Shown here in pieces: positions 26,282 through 35,104 of a stretch of DNA of 64,000 bases. The notes below the pieces were generated by a model. It was given only the letters and a program-made list of their open reading frames with translations, did not search any database and had not been told where the DNA came from. Every line of letters begins with the position of its first letter. Position 1 is the first letter of the stretch. The DNA is from Kyrpidia tusciae DSM 2912 (lineage in GTDB: Bacteria > Bacillota > Bacilli > Kyrpidiales > Kyrpidiaceae). The stretch lies in assembly GCF_000092905.1 (NCBI RefSeq), contig NC_014098.1, positions 2,046,001 through 2,110,000 of the forward strand, read 5' to 3'. Made by a program: the position numbers and the translations under genes.

Positions 26282-26525
26282 AGAACACCTCGACAAAATC
26301 CATCGGCCCAAGGCCAACCTGAGCAACCGTTACGTGGTCCGGCTGCACCTGCCCCTTGCACCGCACCCGCAGGGGAACCGGGCGCGGCGCCACCCGCACG
26401 CCAACCGTGTGGACGGCCACCTTTTCCGCCACCTGCGCCATGGTATCCGTCTCCTCGACCGGGACCAACAGCACGACAAAATCTTCGCGATGTGCAGCTG
26501 TGAGCGGCACCACTGCCACCGTCAT
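26271..26525 (-). CDS. tmoB: Toluene/benzene monooxygenase hydroxylase gamma subunit (TmoB-like)
   Basis: This 84-residue protein is the exact length of known TmoB subunits, which have a ubiquitin-like fold. The segments FVVLLVPVEETDTMAQVAEKV and GLGPMDFVEVFYDE match the family pattern. It completes the hydroxylase. GAAAGGAGAGGATG gives a strong ribosome binding site. It follows tmoA by about 70 bases. Confidence 0.9.
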   Translation of the reverse strand: MTVAVVPLTAAHREDFVVLLVPVEETDTMAQVAEKVAVHTVGVRVAPRPVPLRVRCKGQVQPDHVTVAQVGLGPMDFVEVFYDE

Positions 26526-26596
26526 CCTCTCCTTTCCCGGATTTCCGTGCCGGGCGCCCGACCGGGCGCCCGCACCGCATCGTCGATTGCCCGCAT

Positions 26597-28102
26597 TCAG
26601 ATGGCGGCCGCTTTCTTCCCGCCGGCCTCTTTGAGTGCCCAGGCGTAATTGTCGGCATCCTGGCCCCAGATGTCCGGCGTCAGACCCATGTAAGCCAAGG
26701 CGCCTTCAACCGTTGCGGGCTGGATGAGTCCGGCCAAAAACCGGTCCACAATGTTCAGGTGACCCGCATACCGCTCCGGCGCGATATCGAAAACCCACTT
26801 ACAGGGCTCCGAGCAGAAGTGATACCGCCGGCCCTTGTATTCGGACACATACGGGGCGATGTGCCGCTGGTGCGGGTCGGACGGGGTGACGATGGGAATC
26901 TGGCACATGTTGCACACCATGGGAAGGGTTTGCGGCAACGTCTTTTCGGCTTGACCCTTGCGGATGTTGTCCGTGACCACGTCCCAATACCGCCCGAATG
27001 TCCGGTTCCAGCCCGGGTACTTGGCTTCCAGCCATTCCCGTTCTTCGGGCGAAACGCCGCCGTCCGGATTCCACCACACGGTCGGCCGCCAGAACCAAAC
27101 CCCCATGTGCAGAGCATGATTGTACCAATTCAGTTCATCCAGAAAGATGTCCCAGTACCAGGGGCGCTCCATGCCGAAGTCCCGGAACTGATCGAGGAAC
27201 TGCTTGATGATCCATTCCTCCATGAACTCCTTGAACGACATGGAGCGGTGCTCCAGGGGCGTATAGTAGTCCATGGAGAGCCCCGTCAAGAGGGCGAAAA
27301 TCCGCCACGAACGCCAGAACATGACGTCGACCATCCGCTGGGCCTCTTCTTTTTTTCCGTGGCGAAGCAAAACCCGAAGAGTGGGCTCTCCCTGCTGGGC
27401 GTGGCGCGACTCATCCGTCTGAATGCTGGAGATGAGCGACCCGAACTCCACATCCCCCACGTCAAGGGCATCCGCGGCCATGCCCAGGAACTGAAGGTTC
27501 GTGAACCCGGTTTCAAAGGTGAACGTGAGTTGGATCGCGGTGCCCAGCGCATCATTGGCCGTAAACATGTCATCAAACAGGCTCCGGGCGGCGATGGCTC
27601 CCCATTCATTGGTGTGATACGCTTTATGGGCCCAGTCGAACTGCGGATGTTTGTTCAACAGGCCGTATGGAAAATACAACTGAAACTGACCGTGGCGCTG
27701 TTCGTCCAGAGTGCCGAAAGTGGCCATGTTCCGCCAGGCTGCGGCCTTGCCAAAACGGGCCATGCGCGCTTCTCCGATGGAAGCCAGATACTCACCCATC
27801 GCGATGGCACCGTAATGGGCGGTGATGGCCGACTTCCACCCCGGATCCACTTGGTCGAAGAGCTTGGAACGGGCGATGGCCGCCTTGACGGAGAATGTCG
27901 AGAGGTCCTTGTCCGATTGGTTGTACATGTACTCTCTATATGTCACTTTGTACGGCTCATCCCAGTCCCACCATCCTTCCGCCGGCACCCCGCGGTCGCG
28001 GATCTGTTCCTCGGGAAAGGCTTCCTTCTCGGAAACATAGCGCAACCGCCAGTTCATATCCCGAGTGAGGTCGTAGTACGCACTCCGATCGAGCTTTGGC
28101 AT
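26597..28102 (-). CDS. tmoA: Toluene/benzene monooxygenase di-iron hydroxylase alpha subunit (TmoA-like)
   Basis: This 501-residue catalytic subunit of a bacterial multicomponent monooxygenase has carboxylate-bridged di-iron ligands in two ExxH-type helices, LDEQRHGQFQLYF and QTDESRHAQQGEP. The other two Glu ligands are in upstream helices (MGEYLASIGEARMARF and FETGFTNLQFLG). A C-terminal Cys-rich segment (CNMCQIPI... FCSEPCKWVF) is the YHS-like region seen in TmoA. It hydroxylates benzene or toluene to phenols and possibly on to catechols; regiospecificity cannot be read. ATG 28102 follows GGGAGGCGAAGG. Confidence 0.95.
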   Translation of the reverse strand: MPKLDRSAYYDLTRDMNWRLRYVSEKEAFPEEQIRDRGVPAEGWWDWDEPYKVTYREYMYNQSDKDLSTFSVKAAIARSKLFDQVDPGWKSAITAHYGAIAMGEYLASIGEARMARFGKAAAWRNMATFGTLDEQRHGQFQLYFPYGLLNKHPQFDWAHKAYHTNEWGAIAARSLFDDMFTANDALGTAIQLTFTFETGFTNLQFLGMAADALDVGDVEFGSLISSIQTDESRHAQQGEPTLRVLLRHGKKEEAQRMVDVMFWRSWRIFALLTGLSMDYYTPLEHRSMSFKEFMEEWIIKQFLDQFRDFGMERPWYWDIFLDELNWYNHALHMGVWFWRPTVWWNPDGGVSPEEREWLEAKYPGWNRTFGRYWDVVTDNIRKGQAEKTLPQTLPMVCNMCQIPIVTPSDPHQRHIAPYVSEYKGRRYHFCSEPCKWVFDIAPERYAGHLNIVDRFLAGLIQPATVEGALAYMGLTPDIWGQDADNYAWALKEAGGKKAAAI

Positions 28103-28271
28103 AACCTTCGCCTCCCATGGAATGGTTTCGTCAAACTTGAATTCACCAAGCACATGAAACATTCCGAACAACAATGGCACGCAGCCCCCCAGGGGCCGCG
28201 ACCACGACCCCTGGGGCCCGGACGGAATCAGAAAGGCCTTCAAACCCCCTTCTTGCCGGCGGATTCGATCA

Positions 28272-29198
28272 TCAGGTCGTCACACCCGTAAACGCCTCGA
28301 TCCATTCCTGACGGTGATTGAAATAGAAGATCCCTCGCGTCAACTGGTCCACCGTCCACTTCACCACCGGCATGTCGGGGTAGGCGATGTACCCGCCCGT
28401 GAACACCTCGTTCCGGTTCCCCGACGGATCGAAATAGTAAATGGTCTGCCCCCGGGTGATTCCGTGGCGCTCGATCCCGACGTCGATGGACACGTCATGC
28501 TTCGAGAACACATCCCCGGCCTTGCGCAGATCATTGAACTCATCCAACCAAAAGGCGAAATGGTGCAGGCCCTCGTCCTTCCCCGGAATGATCGCAATGT
28601 CGTGCGGCGTGTTGCTCCGGAACAGCCAGGCCGAAATGGGCGTCTCCGACCGCTCGTTCTCCACCACTTTCTCGCTCATATAGAAATTCAGAGCTTTCAT
28701 CAAAAAATCAACGGTTTCGTGGGGTTTGTCCGCCGTGATCAGCAGGTGGTCAATCCGAGGAGCCCCCACCCCCACCAGCCCCTCCGGCCAGGGCGCCGGA
28801 TTCACTTGCGGCAATGCTTTCCCTTTATATTCCATATCCACAAACAATTCCATCGTGTGGCCCGAGGGCAGCTTAAACCGCACCCCTTCCCCCACTTTGA
28901 AATTCTCGCCGTTGGAAACGCGGGTCACCGACGCCCCATACTGTCGAAGCTGGTTCTCCAACCTCTCCAGGTCTTCGTAGGTGTGCACCTTGAACGCCAT
29001 CTTCACCAGTCCGGCCCGGTCCGACTGGCGCAGCACGATCGAATGATGATCGTACTCGTCCCAGCCCTTGAGATACAGCGCATCTCCCGTCCGCGCCGTC
29101 TCCTGCATCCCCATGACTTCCACATAGTGCTTGCGGGCCGCCTCCAAATCCGTCACCCGCACATCGACGAACCCTAACCGCAAAATACCCTCACCCAT
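28272..29198 (-). CDS. xylE: Catechol 2,3-dioxygenase (extradiol)
   Basis: This 308-residue two-domain vicinal-oxygen-chelate enzyme is almost exactly the length of XylE. Iron ligands are visible in RIDHLLI (His), GLHHFAFWL (His) and NRNEVFTGG (Glu); FDPSGNRNEVF is the extradiol signature. It opens catechol to 2-hydroxymuconic semialdehyde. It lies between the ferredoxin gene and tmoA. XylE is used as the best-known symbol; DmpB-type naming would be equally valid. Confidence 0.95.
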   Translation of the reverse strand: MGEGILRLGFVDVRVTDLEAARKHYVEVMGMQETARTGDALYLKGWDEYDHHSIVLRQSDRAGLVKMAFKVHTYEDLERLENQLRQYGASVTRVSNGENFKVGEGVRFKLPSGHTMELFVDMEYKGKALPQVNPAPWPEGLVGVGAPRIDHLLITADKPHETVDFLMKALNFYMSEKVVENERSETPISAWLFRSNTPHDIAIIPGKDEGLHHFAFWLDEFNDLRKAGDVFSKHDVSIDVGIERHGITRGQTIYYFDPSGNRNEVFTGGYIAYPDMPVVKWTVDQLTRGIFYFNHRQEWIEAFTGVTT

Positions 29199-29237
29199 TG
29201 CCCTTGCCTCCTTTACGCAAGTCAGATCATGTGTGGA

Positions 29238-29651
29238 TCATTGCCGATCGACGCGCGCCCGCCGAAAACGGGCCAACGGGTCTTCACGTTTCGGGATTCG
29301 GACGGCAATGTCAGAACATAGAAAAGATTGGCAGGCCAAGATGTATCTCTTCGCCCGTTCCTCGTCGGTCAGTGCGGCGCGGGAATAGGTCTCGTTGTGG
29401 TTCACCTCTCCGGACAACAACTCCATCTTGCAGGACGCGCAGCCGCCCCGCCGACAGCCAAAGAATGCCGGCCGACCCTCACGACCGTAGAACTGCCTCG
29501 TGAGCGCCTGCAGCAGTGTCTCCCCCCCTTGGCCTGTCACCTCCTTTCGGTGCGGTTCAATGCGGATGACAAAGGTCTCATTCACCGCAGACACCCACTC
29601 CGTGCCCGATCGGCGTCCGGTTCGACCGGGATTACTTCCGGAGGTGAACAT
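29238..29651 (-). CDS. Plant-type [2Fe-2S] ferredoxin, XylT-like
   Basis: This 137-residue protein has a chloroplast-type cluster site ([21 protein letters not shown] and a final Cys in ILACQSF). XylT-like ferredoxins reduce the oxidised Fe(III) of catechol 2,3-dioxygenase and so rescue it from inactivation, which fits its place directly before the dioxygenase gene. The first ~20 residues are not conserved and the ATG lies inside the end of the phenol hydroxylase gene; a later start near Val20 is possible. Confidence 0.85.
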   Translation of the reverse strand: MFTSGSNPGRTGRRSGTEWVSAVNETFVIRIEPHRKEVTGQGGETLLQALTRQFYGREGRPAFFGCRRGGCASCKMELLSGEVNHNETYSRAALTDEERAKRYILACQSFLCSDIAVRIPKREDPLARFRRARVDRQ

Positions 29652-31176
29652 TGACGTCGTCGGGGTTGATCAGATCATTCGCTTTCCAGCCGTCCAGGTC
29701 ATATTCACTCATCATCTTCTCGGCCAAGCCGACGAAGGCGTCCACATCGCCGATCGCCTGAGCCGTGAGAAGCGTTTCAATGCGAATGTTCTCGTAGTTG
29801 CCGGCATAGTTCCGCTCGTAGAGTTCGTGACGTCCGCCGAACTCACTCCCGACGGCGTCCCACAGCGCCTTCATCACCTTCATCTTTTCCACCGCATCGT
29901 ATCCGTTGGAACCTCGCAAATACTTGTCCAGATACGGCCGGATCTCGGGCACCTTGAAATCCATGGCGTTCGAGTTCATGTAAATCAGGGCGCTGGCCAC
30001 GTCGGTCTCAATAATCTCCTTGATTCGGGGGTACGCCATGGGAGCAAAGACGCGATACGCCATGGCGTGGCGGACATCCGGAATGACGTGGTCTCCCACC
30101 CAGGGCACCGGAGCATGGGCCATGGCCTGGGTGATCGTGTAGAAGAGATCGCGCCAAGCGATGACCTCGCCCAAGCGGGCCTGGACCCCCCGGAAGTCCT
30201 TGGCGCCCGTCGATTCCAGGGCTTTGATAAGCAGGCCGGCGATGAATTCCAGTTTCACCACGAAACGCGTACAACCGTGAAAGGTAAAGCGCTCGGTGAA
30301 ACCGGAGACCGGGAAGAAGTTGTTTACCTTTTCCAGATCGCGATAGACGAAGACGTTTTCCCAGGGAACAAAAACGTTGTCAAAAACGAGCACCGCGTCG
30401 TTCTCATCCAGCCGGCTGGACAACGGATAGTCAAAGGGACTTCCCACGACTGCAGCTGTGTATTCATAAGACGGACGGCAGATCAACTTGACTCCGGGAG
30501 CATCCATCGGAATGACCAGAATAATCGCGAATTCTTCTTTCTTGATCGGCAACGGCCCGTAATGCGCCAGAAAGTTCGCGTGGGTCAAGGCGGAGCCGGT
30601 CGCCACGACTTTTGCGCCACTGACATACACGCCGCCATCCGTCTCTTTGGTGACATGCATATACACGTCGGCCACTTCGTGCGGCGGCTTGTTCCGGTCC
30701 ACAGGCGGATTGACGATGGCGTGATTCAGGAAAAGGACCTGTTCCTGGGCTTTCTTGTACCAATTCCTTGCATTTTCATCAAATGGTTTATAAAATTCCG
30801 CATTCGCGCCCAGCGTGCCGAGGAAGCTCGCTTTGTAGTCCGGGCTGCGACCCAACCATCCGTAGGCGATCCGCTGCCACGCCATGATCGCATCCCGGGC
30901 CGCGACCAAATCTTGTGCACTCTTGGGCGCTTTGTAGAACGGGTGTGTTTTCCCGCCGTTTCCCGTATCCGTGTCGGTCAGGAGAACATCCTGCTGGCTG
31001 GGGTCGTGAAGGGCATCGTACATGCGCGCGATCATGCGGGCAGAGTTGCGAAACGCCGGATGGGCGGTGACATCCTTCACCCGTTCTCCGTAAATCCACA
31101 CTTCCCGGCCATCCCGCAGACTCTCCAGATACTCTTCCCCCGTCATCGGTCGATTCAAGGTCTGATTCACTGCCAT
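29632..31176 (-). CDS. FADH2-dependent phenol 2-hydroxylase, HpaB/PheA family
   Basis: This 514-residue protein is an oxygenase of the two-component 4-hydroxyphenylacetate/phenol monooxygenase family. Typical blocks are [23 protein letters not shown] at the N-terminus, the FAD-contact region ([16 protein letters not shown]), [16 protein letters not shown], and [14 protein letters not shown]. With the flavin reductase encoded at 31903-32379 it would hydroxylate phenol to catechol, as the Geobacillus PheA1/PheA2 pair does. GGAG lies 12 bases before the ATG at 31176. 4-Hydroxyphenylacetate is the main alternative substrate. Confidence 0.9.
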   Translation of the reverse strand: MAVNQTLNRPMTGEEYLESLRDGREVWIYGERVKDVTAHPAFRNSARMIARMYDALHDPSQQDVLLTDTDTGNGGKTHPFYKAPKSAQDLVAARDAIMAWQRIAYGWLGRSPDYKASFLGTLGANAEFYKPFDENARNWYKKAQEQVLFLNHAIVNPPVDRNKPPHEVADVYMHVTKETDGGVYVSGAKVVATGSALTHANFLAHYGPLPIKKEEFAIILVIPMDAPGVKLICRPSYEYTAAVVGSPFDYPLSSRLDENDAVLVFDNVFVPWENVFVYRDLEKVNNFFPVSGFTERFTFHGCTRFVVKLEFIAGLLIKALESTGAKDFRGVQARLGEVIAWRDLFYTITQAMAHAPVPWVGDHVIPDVRHAMAYRVFAPMAYPRIKEIIETDVASALIYMNSNAMDFKVPEIRPYLDKYLRGSNGYDAVEKMKVMKALWDAVGSEFGGRHELYERNYAGNYENIRIETLLTAQAIGDVDAFVGLAEKMMSEYDLDGWKANDLINPDDVNVHLRK

Positions 31177-31378
31177 CGATTCGTACATCTCCTTTCTCTC
31201 CATGGATCGCGATTCACAAACCATCATCGTGGTTCACCATCGGCATATTTGACAGAGACATGAATCCAACCGTCGGCCCATCTTCGGCTGGAGATGTTTT
31301 GTTGTGCAATAGCCCGACCAATCACCTCCCCACAGACTTCCCTCGCGGTTCGTTCCGGAGACGCGGTTTCCCGTCCGA

Positions 31379-31630
31379 CTACTGCGCCCGGGGAACCGCT
31401 TCCACTCGATCTTCCGGACGGTTCGTGCCGGAGGTTCCCCCCTCCCGGATCAGGCTGACGGGCACCCCGGCGATCCCCCAGTTATCCGGTTCAAGCTCCA
31501 CAATGAACACGCGAACCGTCTGAGGATCCACCCCGAGAGTGACGGCCACATGATCCGTCAGTTCACGCAACAATCGATGCTTCAGTTCGGCACTGCGGCC
31601 GCGCAGAAGGTGAACGCGCACAATAATCAT
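31379..31630 (-). CDS. Tautomerase-superfamily protein lacking the catalytic Pro-1
   Basis: This 83-residue protein has the 4-oxalocrotonate tautomerase fold pattern: an N-terminal strand (IIVRVHLLRGRS), a helix (ELKHRLLRELTDHVAVTLG) and a second strand (VRVFIVELEPDNWGIAGVPVS). In active members the residue after the initiator Met is Pro, which becomes the catalytic base; here it is Ile. No other start codon gives Pro. It therefore probably lacks tautomerase activity alone, or acts as a partner subunit to the Pro-1 protein encoded at 32533-32790. Its ATG overlaps the stop of a 21-codon frame upstream. Confidence 0.78.
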   Translation of the reverse strand: MIIVRVHLLRGRSAELKHRLLRELTDHVAVTLGVDPQTVRVFIVELEPDNWGIAGVPVSLIREGGTSGTNRPEDRVEAVPRAQ

Positions 31631-31692
31631 GACGCCACCCTGCCTTGAGAAGCGGCGGTCTCCGACATTCGCACTCCATCTTCAATGCCCAT
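31627..31692 (-). CDS. Possible 21-residue leader peptide coupled to the tautomerase-like gene
   Basis: An ATG preceded by AAAGGAGAGGGAACC opens a 21-codon frame (MGIEDGVRMSETAASQGRVAS) whose TGA overlaps the ATG of the next gene. The ribosome binding site is the best one available for that gene, which itself has none close by. The frame may serve only to deliver ribosomes by coupling, or may be a remnant of a larger gene. Confidence 0.45.
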   Translation of the reverse strand: MGIEDGVRMSETAASQGRVAS

Positions 31693-31902
31693 GGTTCCCT
31701 CTCCTTTTGTTGTCCACTCCGACCCTTTGGATCGCCGACCGCGCCGGGCACGCCGCAAGAAGACGAGGAGCGGCAGTCCCTGCGCCGCCGCGTCACATGC
31801 GGCGGTCCTCGAAAGTCCAACCCGGTCACCCATCGATCATCATTCCCCCGGGGAATACCATGCGAATCGAACGCACGGCGGCAGAGTCACCGGAGAACGG
31901 CC

Positions 31903-32379
31903 TCATGCGGAGCCCTCGATCAGCAAGGGCTGACTGGTGAACTTTCCCCCATAGAAAATCAACGGATCACCGTCGCGATAATGGAAATTTTTGATCTCTC
32001 CGAGATACAGGACGTGATCACCGCCGTCGTACGACTTCCACGGCAGACACTCGATCCACGCCAGGACACCTCCCAACCTGGACGCCACTTCACCTTCCTC
32101 CCACTTCACATCCAGCCCATCTTGGGTGCGTCCGGCAAAGTGCATGGCCAGATCCCGTTGGTCGGCCGCAAGAATATTCACGGCAAACGGCTTCCCCTCG
32201 AGCTTGCCGCAGGCCTTGGCCCGCCGATCAATCGACACCAACAGCAGGGGCGGATCCAGCGACACCGAGGTGAATGAGTTGACCGTGATCCCATACCGTT
32301 CCCCTTCCGCGGAATAGGTCACCACCGTGACCCCGGTCGCGAACCGACCGAAACAGGAACGCAATTCCCGACTATCCAT
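31903..32379 (-). CDS. Flavin reductase component (HpaC/PheA2 family)
   Basis: This 158-residue flavin reductase-like domain protein is of normal length. Family blocks are RFATGVTVVTYSAEGERYGITVNSFTSVSLDPPLLLVSI, FAVNILAADQRDLAMHFAG and HVLYLGEIKNFHYRDGDPLIFYGGKF. It makes FADH2 from NADH for the phenol hydroxylase. The two genes are separated by about 0.7 kb that includes the tautomerase-like gene. Start ATG 32379 is the natural family start. Confidence 0.9.
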   Translation of the reverse strand: MDSRELRSCFGRFATGVTVVTYSAEGERYGITVNSFTSVSLDPPLLLVSIDRRAKACGKLEGKPFAVNILAADQRDLAMHFAGRTQDGLDVKWEEGEVASRLGGVLAWIECLPWKSYDGGDHVLYLGEIKNFHYRDGDPLIFYGGKFTSQPLLIEGSA

Positions 32380-32532
32380 TTCCGGGCCCCCAGTTCAACC
32401 GTTGTAAAATCAAACATCAGATCGGAATTTCATCATTTAAATGTAAAATTCAATCAAAATATCCCCTCTTCTCGGCTGTGAACCCGTCTTTCTCCTCAAC
32501 CACTTTCCGCCGTCTTCCCTTTCCGGGGCAGT

Positions 32533-32790
32533 TCAATCCACAGCCGAGGAATCTTCCCGCTCATCAACCGGGATAATTCCGCCCTCCTGCCGTTGATCCA
32601 CCGACTGTTCCGAAACAACTGCCGAACCGTCAAATAGGTTTTCTTCTGGGACCTCGTGCAGCACGATCCGGACCTGTTCCACCCTGGAATGGAGGACCCG
32701 ATCCATGATCCCGACCATGCCTTCCACCAGCGTCCGTTTCGCATCCTTTGAAAATTTTCCGGCTTCCATGATCACCTCAATGAACGGCAT
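32533..32790 (-). CDS. 4-Oxalocrotonate tautomerase-like protein with Pro-1
   Basis: This 85-residue protein begins MPFIEVIMEAGKFSKDAKRTLVEGM, so Pro is exposed as residue 1 after Met removal, as required for catalysis. VRIVLHEVPEENLFDG is the second conserved strand. It would convert 2-hydroxymuconate to the oxo form in the meta pathway. The C-terminal ~25 residues are acidic and not typical. An in-frame ATG at 32808 is possible, but would bury Pro-1. It is the first gene of the island from its right side. Confidence 0.82.
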   Translation of the reverse strand: MPFIEVIMEAGKFSKDAKRTLVEGMVGIMDRVLHSRVEQVRIVLHEVPEENLFDGSAVVSEQSVDQRQEGGIIPVDEREDSSAVD

Positions 32791-32803
32791 CACACCCACT
32801 CCG

Positions 32804-32822
32804 ATCATATATCTTATATGAT
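32804..32822. promoter_or_regulatory. Perfect inverted repeat upstream of the aromatic island (candidate operator)
   Basis: ATCATATA-TCT-TATATGAT is an 8-bp perfect inverted repeat centred about 23 bases before the first tautomerase start. It lies in AT-rich promoter-like DNA. The GntR regulator at the other end of the island is the natural candidate to bind it, but that is inference. Confidence 0.4.
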
Positions 32823-33468
32823 ATCTGATGCTAGATAGTCCCTATTGTTTGGCACGCATCGATAAAAGTCACGTTCCAGATTCCGGCGTAACATTCGATT
32901 ATCTTTGATATTTACATTGTTACAAAGTCTTTTTTTCTTTATCTCACGTTTTCGATTCCCGAGTCCGACAGTTTTCAGGCACACACCGAAACGTGAATCC
33001 CAGAACAACGGGGGCTTTTGAACTCTCAAACAATCGCTGGACCTGCGCCGGTGTATCACCGCCGTTCGCGGCGGATTCGGAGTCTGGCGCTTGTGTTGAT
33101 CCTGGCTGCGGAGCAACGGATCGAGGAGTGAAGCCTCTCCCGCCTTCGCTTTCGCTTAATGCCGGACTTTCGTCCGGACCGCCCATTCACCACCCGCCTA
33201 AAGAGGCGGGAGTCCTCTGGGCGGATTTTGATAGAATGGACCCAAGAGACCGGACAACGAGAAGGGAGTCCTCCACCAGAATGATCGAGGGATGATCGAG
33301 AAATGGAAAATACATCCTAATCTCATAACTATATTCAGGCAGCCCAACACACTTAGGGCTAAAAAATGTCTTGACAATGAGGTCTATCTCAATATTTGGG
33401 GGAATTCATGTCGTTTTTTTGGAAAATCACAAATCGGTGTTATTGGGGATGTTATCGCCGATGATGAC
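32823..33468. other. Intergenic region with an IS605-type end remnant
   Basis: The left part (to ~32990) is AT-rich and probably carries the promoter of the aromatic island. From ~33000 to 33215 the sequence resembles the tail of an IS605-type element, ending in a hairpin (33193-33210). The rest to 33468 holds no gene I can support. Confidence 0.45.
33193..33210. repeat. IS605-type end hairpin (solo)
   Basis: CCCGCCT-AAAG-AGGCGGG is a 7-bp perfect stem of the kind found at IS200/IS605 ends. No transposase gene is attached. Confidence 0.55.
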
Positions 33469-33721
33469 ATTGTCCATCCAGCCGTTTTCCGGTTGCGGAT
33501 GGTACCCGAAAAGTCGGCCCGATCGATTGCCGGCAACGTACCGCCGCACCCACGGGGTGAGGCACTTGTTTGCGGCTCTGGATCTGAAAGCGGATAAACT
33601 GTATGGGCACGTCTCGTCCAGCAAGAAGACTGAATGGGCTGCAGAAAACGATGTAGAACTGGTTTTTACACCGACCCAGGTCTCATGGTTGAACCGCATC
33701 GAATGCCACTTTGCGCCCTTA
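33469..33721 (+). mobile_element. Truncated IS630 transposase fragment
   Basis: The stretch encodes QPFSGCGWYPKSRPDRL and following residues, almost identical at DNA level to part of the intact IS630 at 61501-62652. An internal deletion of ~105 bases joins HVSSSKK directly to TEWAAEN, and homology stops at HFAPL, where the next fragment begins. No inverted repeats remain. Confidence 0.88.
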
Positions 33722-34030
33722 CTGCAACGCCTCCCGCCGAATCGCCTCAACCTCTTCCTCCGGCATTCCCGTAAGCTTCACGATGTCCGTTACCGAGACG
33801 CCCCGTCTCAGCATCTGCTCAACCAGTTCCCGTTTTCCTTCCTGTCGCCCCTGCTGAAGACCCTTCTGCAGACCCTCTTGCAAACCCTTCTGCAACCCCT
33901 CCTGTAAACCCTTCTGCAAACCTTCTTGCATCCCTTCTTCTCTGACAGCTTTCCACAAATCCGTCATGCTCAACACCCCCTTTAGGCGCTCCGTCTGTTT
34001 CCATATTGTGTTCGAATTTGCCGCTCCGGG
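33719..34030 (-). pseudogene. C-terminal fragment of an Rpn/PD-(D/E)XK nuclease-type transposase
   Basis: The readable part is LKGVLSMTDLWKAVREEGMQ, then tandem 4-residue-period repeats (EGLQKGLQ), and KRELVEQMLRRGVSVTDIVKLTGMPEEEVEAIRR. This tail is typical of Rpn-family recombination-promoting nucleases. The nuclease domain (~200 residues) is missing. The DNA repeat unit of about 12 bases (CTTCTGCAAACC on plus) runs from ~33845 to 33935. The stop abuts the IS630 fragment exactly. Confidence 0.75.
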
Positions 34031-34261
34031 CGATAGCATGTGAATCATGGAGCAAAGCCCACCGCCTATCACTCGTAAGCAGCCTGACCGTTCCCGTGGA
34101 AATCACGTGTTCGCGGGTGCTGGCGACAGACATCATAATCCGGCAACTGTTGATACCACCGCTCCCCCTCCTGACCCTGAATTCCCCCCGGCGAGGAAGC
34201 CGCTCTGGCCGTGCTACCTCCGCAACCCGCGACCGCCACGGCCAGGGAGAACGAACTGATA

Positions 34262-34519
34262 CCGACCGGGTACACCGTGGACAGTTTGCGGTGTGCCGTA
34301 TGGGCATTTTTGGAGGCCGAAAACTTCGAAGACGCGGTGGTCAGGGCGGTGAACCTCGGCGGAGATGCGGACACCATCGGGGCGATCGCCGGCGGACTGG
34401 CCGGAATCTTTTGGGGGGTTGAAGCGATCCCCCGGCGTTGGCTGGAGAAGCTCAGCCGTGAGCAGCGCATCAGACTGGACCGGGCAGCGGATGGGCTGTT
34501 GAAAGTGGCTCAACGATGA
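34262..34519 (+). pseudogene. C-terminal fragment of an ADP-ribosylglycohydrolase (DraG family)
   Basis: TGYTVDSLRCAVWAFLEAEN and AVNLGGDADTIGAIAGGLAG are the C-terminal metal-binding motifs of DraG-type ADP-ribosylglycohydrolases; GGDADT supplies Asp ligands. The N-terminal two-thirds are missing, and the preceding sequence is unrelated and lacks a ribosome binding site, so the fragment is unlikely to be functional. Confidence 0.8.
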
Positions 34520-34539
34520 CGGCTTCGGCGGCCCTGGAT

Positions 34540-35007
34540 CTACAGGTCCAGGGCCATGTACACGGCGCCTTCGATCGGATTGTAACGGTATGGCTCAATC
34601 CTTTTGAACCCCAGCCCCCGGTACAGACGAATCGCCCGTTCCATCGAGGGGACCGTATCCAGCAACATCCGGGAATAGCCGATTTTTCGCGCCTCTTCGA
34701 GGAGGGCGAGGACCAGGGTTATCCCGATGCCCCGGCCGCGGAACTCCGGGCGCACGTACAACCGTTTCATCTCACAGTCGCGACCGGCAAACTTTCGCAG
34801 CGCCGCGCACCCCGCCGGTCTTCCGTCTGCACAAGCCAGGAGAAGGCGGCCGTCGGGCGGCGAGTATTGCCCGGGGAGACCGGCAAGTTCGCGTTCGAAA
34901 TTCTGAAAATGCAGGTCGAACTCCAGAGACGCGGCGTATTCCACAAAGAGTTGCCGGAGCTGTTCGATGTGCTCTTCCGACTCCACCCACACCAAGCCCG
35001 CCGTCAT
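34540..35007 (-). CDS. GNAT-family N-acetyltransferase
   Basis: This 155-residue protein has a complete GNAT fold. MKRLYVRPEFRGRGIGITLVLALLEEARKIGY is the acetyl-CoA-binding motif A (R-G-R-G-I-G), and AIRLYRGLGFKRIEPYRYNP is motif B. It transfers an acetyl group from acetyl-CoA to an unknown amine. GAGGTGACGG lies upstream of the ATG. It is convergent with the ADP-ribosylglycohydrolase fragment and appears to be one of the few intact genes in this decayed region. Confidence 0.92.
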   Translation of the reverse strand: MTAGLVWVESEEHIEQLRQLFVEYAASLEFDLHFQNFERELAGLPGQYSPPDGRLLLACADGRPAGCAALRKFAGRDCEMKRLYVRPEFRGRGIGITLVLALLEEARKIGYSRMLLDTVPSMERAIRLYRGLGFKRIEPYRYNPIEGAVYMALDL

Positions 35008-35104
35008 ACCGTCACCTCCCGTACGCCGTCCTCGATGAGGGACCGCCGGTTCCCGCCACCGTCCATTTTATCACTTCGGACGGCTTGACCGGAGCAAAGA
35101 AAAA

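Noticed and set aside
26759-28291. A 510-codon plus-strand frame across the monooxygenase alpha gene
   Set aside because: The minus strand carries TmoA with di-iron motifs; the plus frame has no motif or ribosome binding site.
29500-31263. A 587-codon plus-strand frame across the phenol hydroxylase gene
   Set aside because: Antisense shadow of a well-supported HpaB/PheA-type gene.
32855-32880. TGGCAC as a sigma-54 promoter for the aromatic island
   Set aside because: It is on the plus strand while the island is on the minus strand, and the -12 GC element is missing.
33292-33597. Open frames around the IS630 fragment as genes
   Set aside because: They are mosaics of transposase fragment and flank without a start signal.
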